A stretch of 7,868 nucleotides of DNA from Acidobacteriota bacterium (GTDB lineage Bacteria > Acidobacteriota > Holophagae > Thermotomaculales > Thermotomaculaceae), in contig WFPG01000184.1 of the NCBI GenBank assembly GCA_015487755.1, positions 1 through 7,868 on the forward strand, in the 5' to 3' direction. Of this stretch, positions 7,223 to 7,868 are shown piece after piece. The stretch's first letter is position 1. Every line of letters starts with the position of its first letter. The position numbers and the translations under genes were made by a program. A model generated the notes under the pieces. It was not told the DNA's origin. It was given only the letters and a program-made list of their open reading frames with translations, and did no database searches.

Positions 7223-7868
7223 ATGGAACAAATAGAGGTTTTTTCCCCTGCAAGAGTTGACCTTGCGGGGGGAACGCTTGATATCTATCCTATTTACCTT
7301 TTTTTTGACAGCCCCTTTACTTTAAATGCAACACTTTCAAAGGGTGTTAAAATAACTATTAGAAATGCAAATGGGAAAACCTTACTTAAAAATTTAAATT
7401 CAGGGCTTTCGGAGTATTTTCCGTCAAACCACAACGATTTATCTCTTGTGAGTTCTTTGCTTGATTATTTAAATGCAGGTTACGGGTTTGAGGTTGAATT
7501 TTATTCAGACTTCCCGCAGGGCTCTTCATTAGGGGTTTCCTCTTCTTTGCTTGTTGGTGTTTTTTACGGGTTTAAAAAAATCTTGAATTTAAAATTTAAC
7601 AGAAGACAGGTTGCGGATATTTTAAAAAATATTGAGGCAAAATTCATGAGGTATCCTGCAGGCTTGCAAGACTATCTGGCGCCTCTTTACGGCGGGGCAA
7701 ACGCTTTTTATTTCGGAATAAACGGATTTGAAAGGAAAAAGGTTAATCTGGATAAAAAATTAAGAGATAGTTTAATCTTTGTTTTTACAGGTAAAAGCCA
7801 TTTTTCTGGCTCTCCCAACTGGGAGTTATTTAAAGGCTTTTTTGATAAGAATACAAAGATATTAGAAG
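7223..7868 (+). CDS. GHMP-family sugar kinase, C-terminus beyond right edge
   Basis: This is a small-molecule kinase of the galactokinase/homoserine/mevalonate/phosphomevalonate fold, most like the predicted sugar kinases related to heptose-7-phosphate kinase. The first 215 residues are in the window, of an expected 320-360. N-terminal SPARVDLAGGTLDIYPIY (8-25) is the substrate-side motif. PQGSSLGVSSSLL (98-110) is the ATP-binding glycine/serine loop, slightly changed from the common GLGSS form. PAGLQDYLAPLYGGANA (145-161) contains the likely catalytic Asp (D150). FTGKSHFSGSPNW (188-200) resembles the FTG/YTG...SG.NNW segment of this subgroup. The ATG begins one base after the cpoB stop and no ribosome binding site precedes it; the nearest purine run (about 7186-7194) is some 30 bases away. 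An in-frame stop at 7196-7198 excludes a useful upstream start. The substrate cannot be told from sequence; a nucleotide-sugar or heptose precursor for the envelope is only a guess. Confidence 0.85.
   Translation, partial: MEQIEVFSPARVDLAGGTLDIYPIYLFFDSPFTLNATLSKGVKITIRNANGKTLLKNLNSGLSEYFPSNHNDLSLVSSLLDYLNAGYGFEVEFYSDFPQGSSLGVSSSLLVGVFYGFKKILNLKFNRRQVADILKNIEAKFMRYPAGLQDYLAPLYGGANAFYFGINGFERKKVNLDKKLRDSLIFVFTGKSHFSGSPNWELFKGFFDKNTKILE

Overview
The window reads as ordinary chromosome of a low-GC, Gram-negative (diderm) bacterium. It encodes an outer-membrane Pal lipoprotein and a CpoB/YbgF-type protein alongside Sec and stringent-response genes. Every long coding frame is intact, base composition is even throughout, and there are no mobile elements, tRNAs, rRNAs or CRISPR repeats. 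The unusually long SecF, the shape of the GHMP kinase and the style of the bifunctional Rel recall Acidobacteriota proteins as I remember them. This is a tentative placement from memory, not a search result.

Left part, minus strand (1-5720), in transcription order: tgt (queuine tRNA-ribosyltransferase), yajC, secD, secF, then a hairpin terminator, then a bifunctional (p)ppGpp synthetase/hydrolase gene that runs off the left edge. tgt-yajC-secD-secF is tightly packed: a 1-base overlap, then gaps of 25 and 11 bases. It looks like one operon driven by a sigma70-type promoter just upstream of tgt. Between secF and rel a strong hairpin with a 9-T run abuts the rel ribosome binding site. A good promoter match sits immediately upstream of that hairpin, so the same element may end the sec transcript and form the 5' end of the rel transcript.

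Middle (5721-5871): a 151-base divergent intergenic region with back-to-back promoters and a 17-base palindrome on the minus-strand -35 box.

Right part, plus strand (5872-7868): pal, a lipoprotein version of cpoB/ybgF, and a GHMP-family sugar kinase cut by the right edge. The first two are the peptidoglycan-linked part of the Tol-Pal envelope system. The kinase starts 1 base after the cpoB stop with no visible ribosome binding site, which suggests translational coupling.

SecD, SecF and YajC support export of envelope proteins, which would include Pal and CpoB. Tgt makes the queuosine-type modification of tRNA, and Rel sets the growth-rate alarmone. I did not find a convincing undescribed system. 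The points most worth a second look are the large SecF periplasmic insertion with a degenerate VGPxxG motif, the promoter/hairpin arrangement before rel, and the coupled kinase after cpoB.
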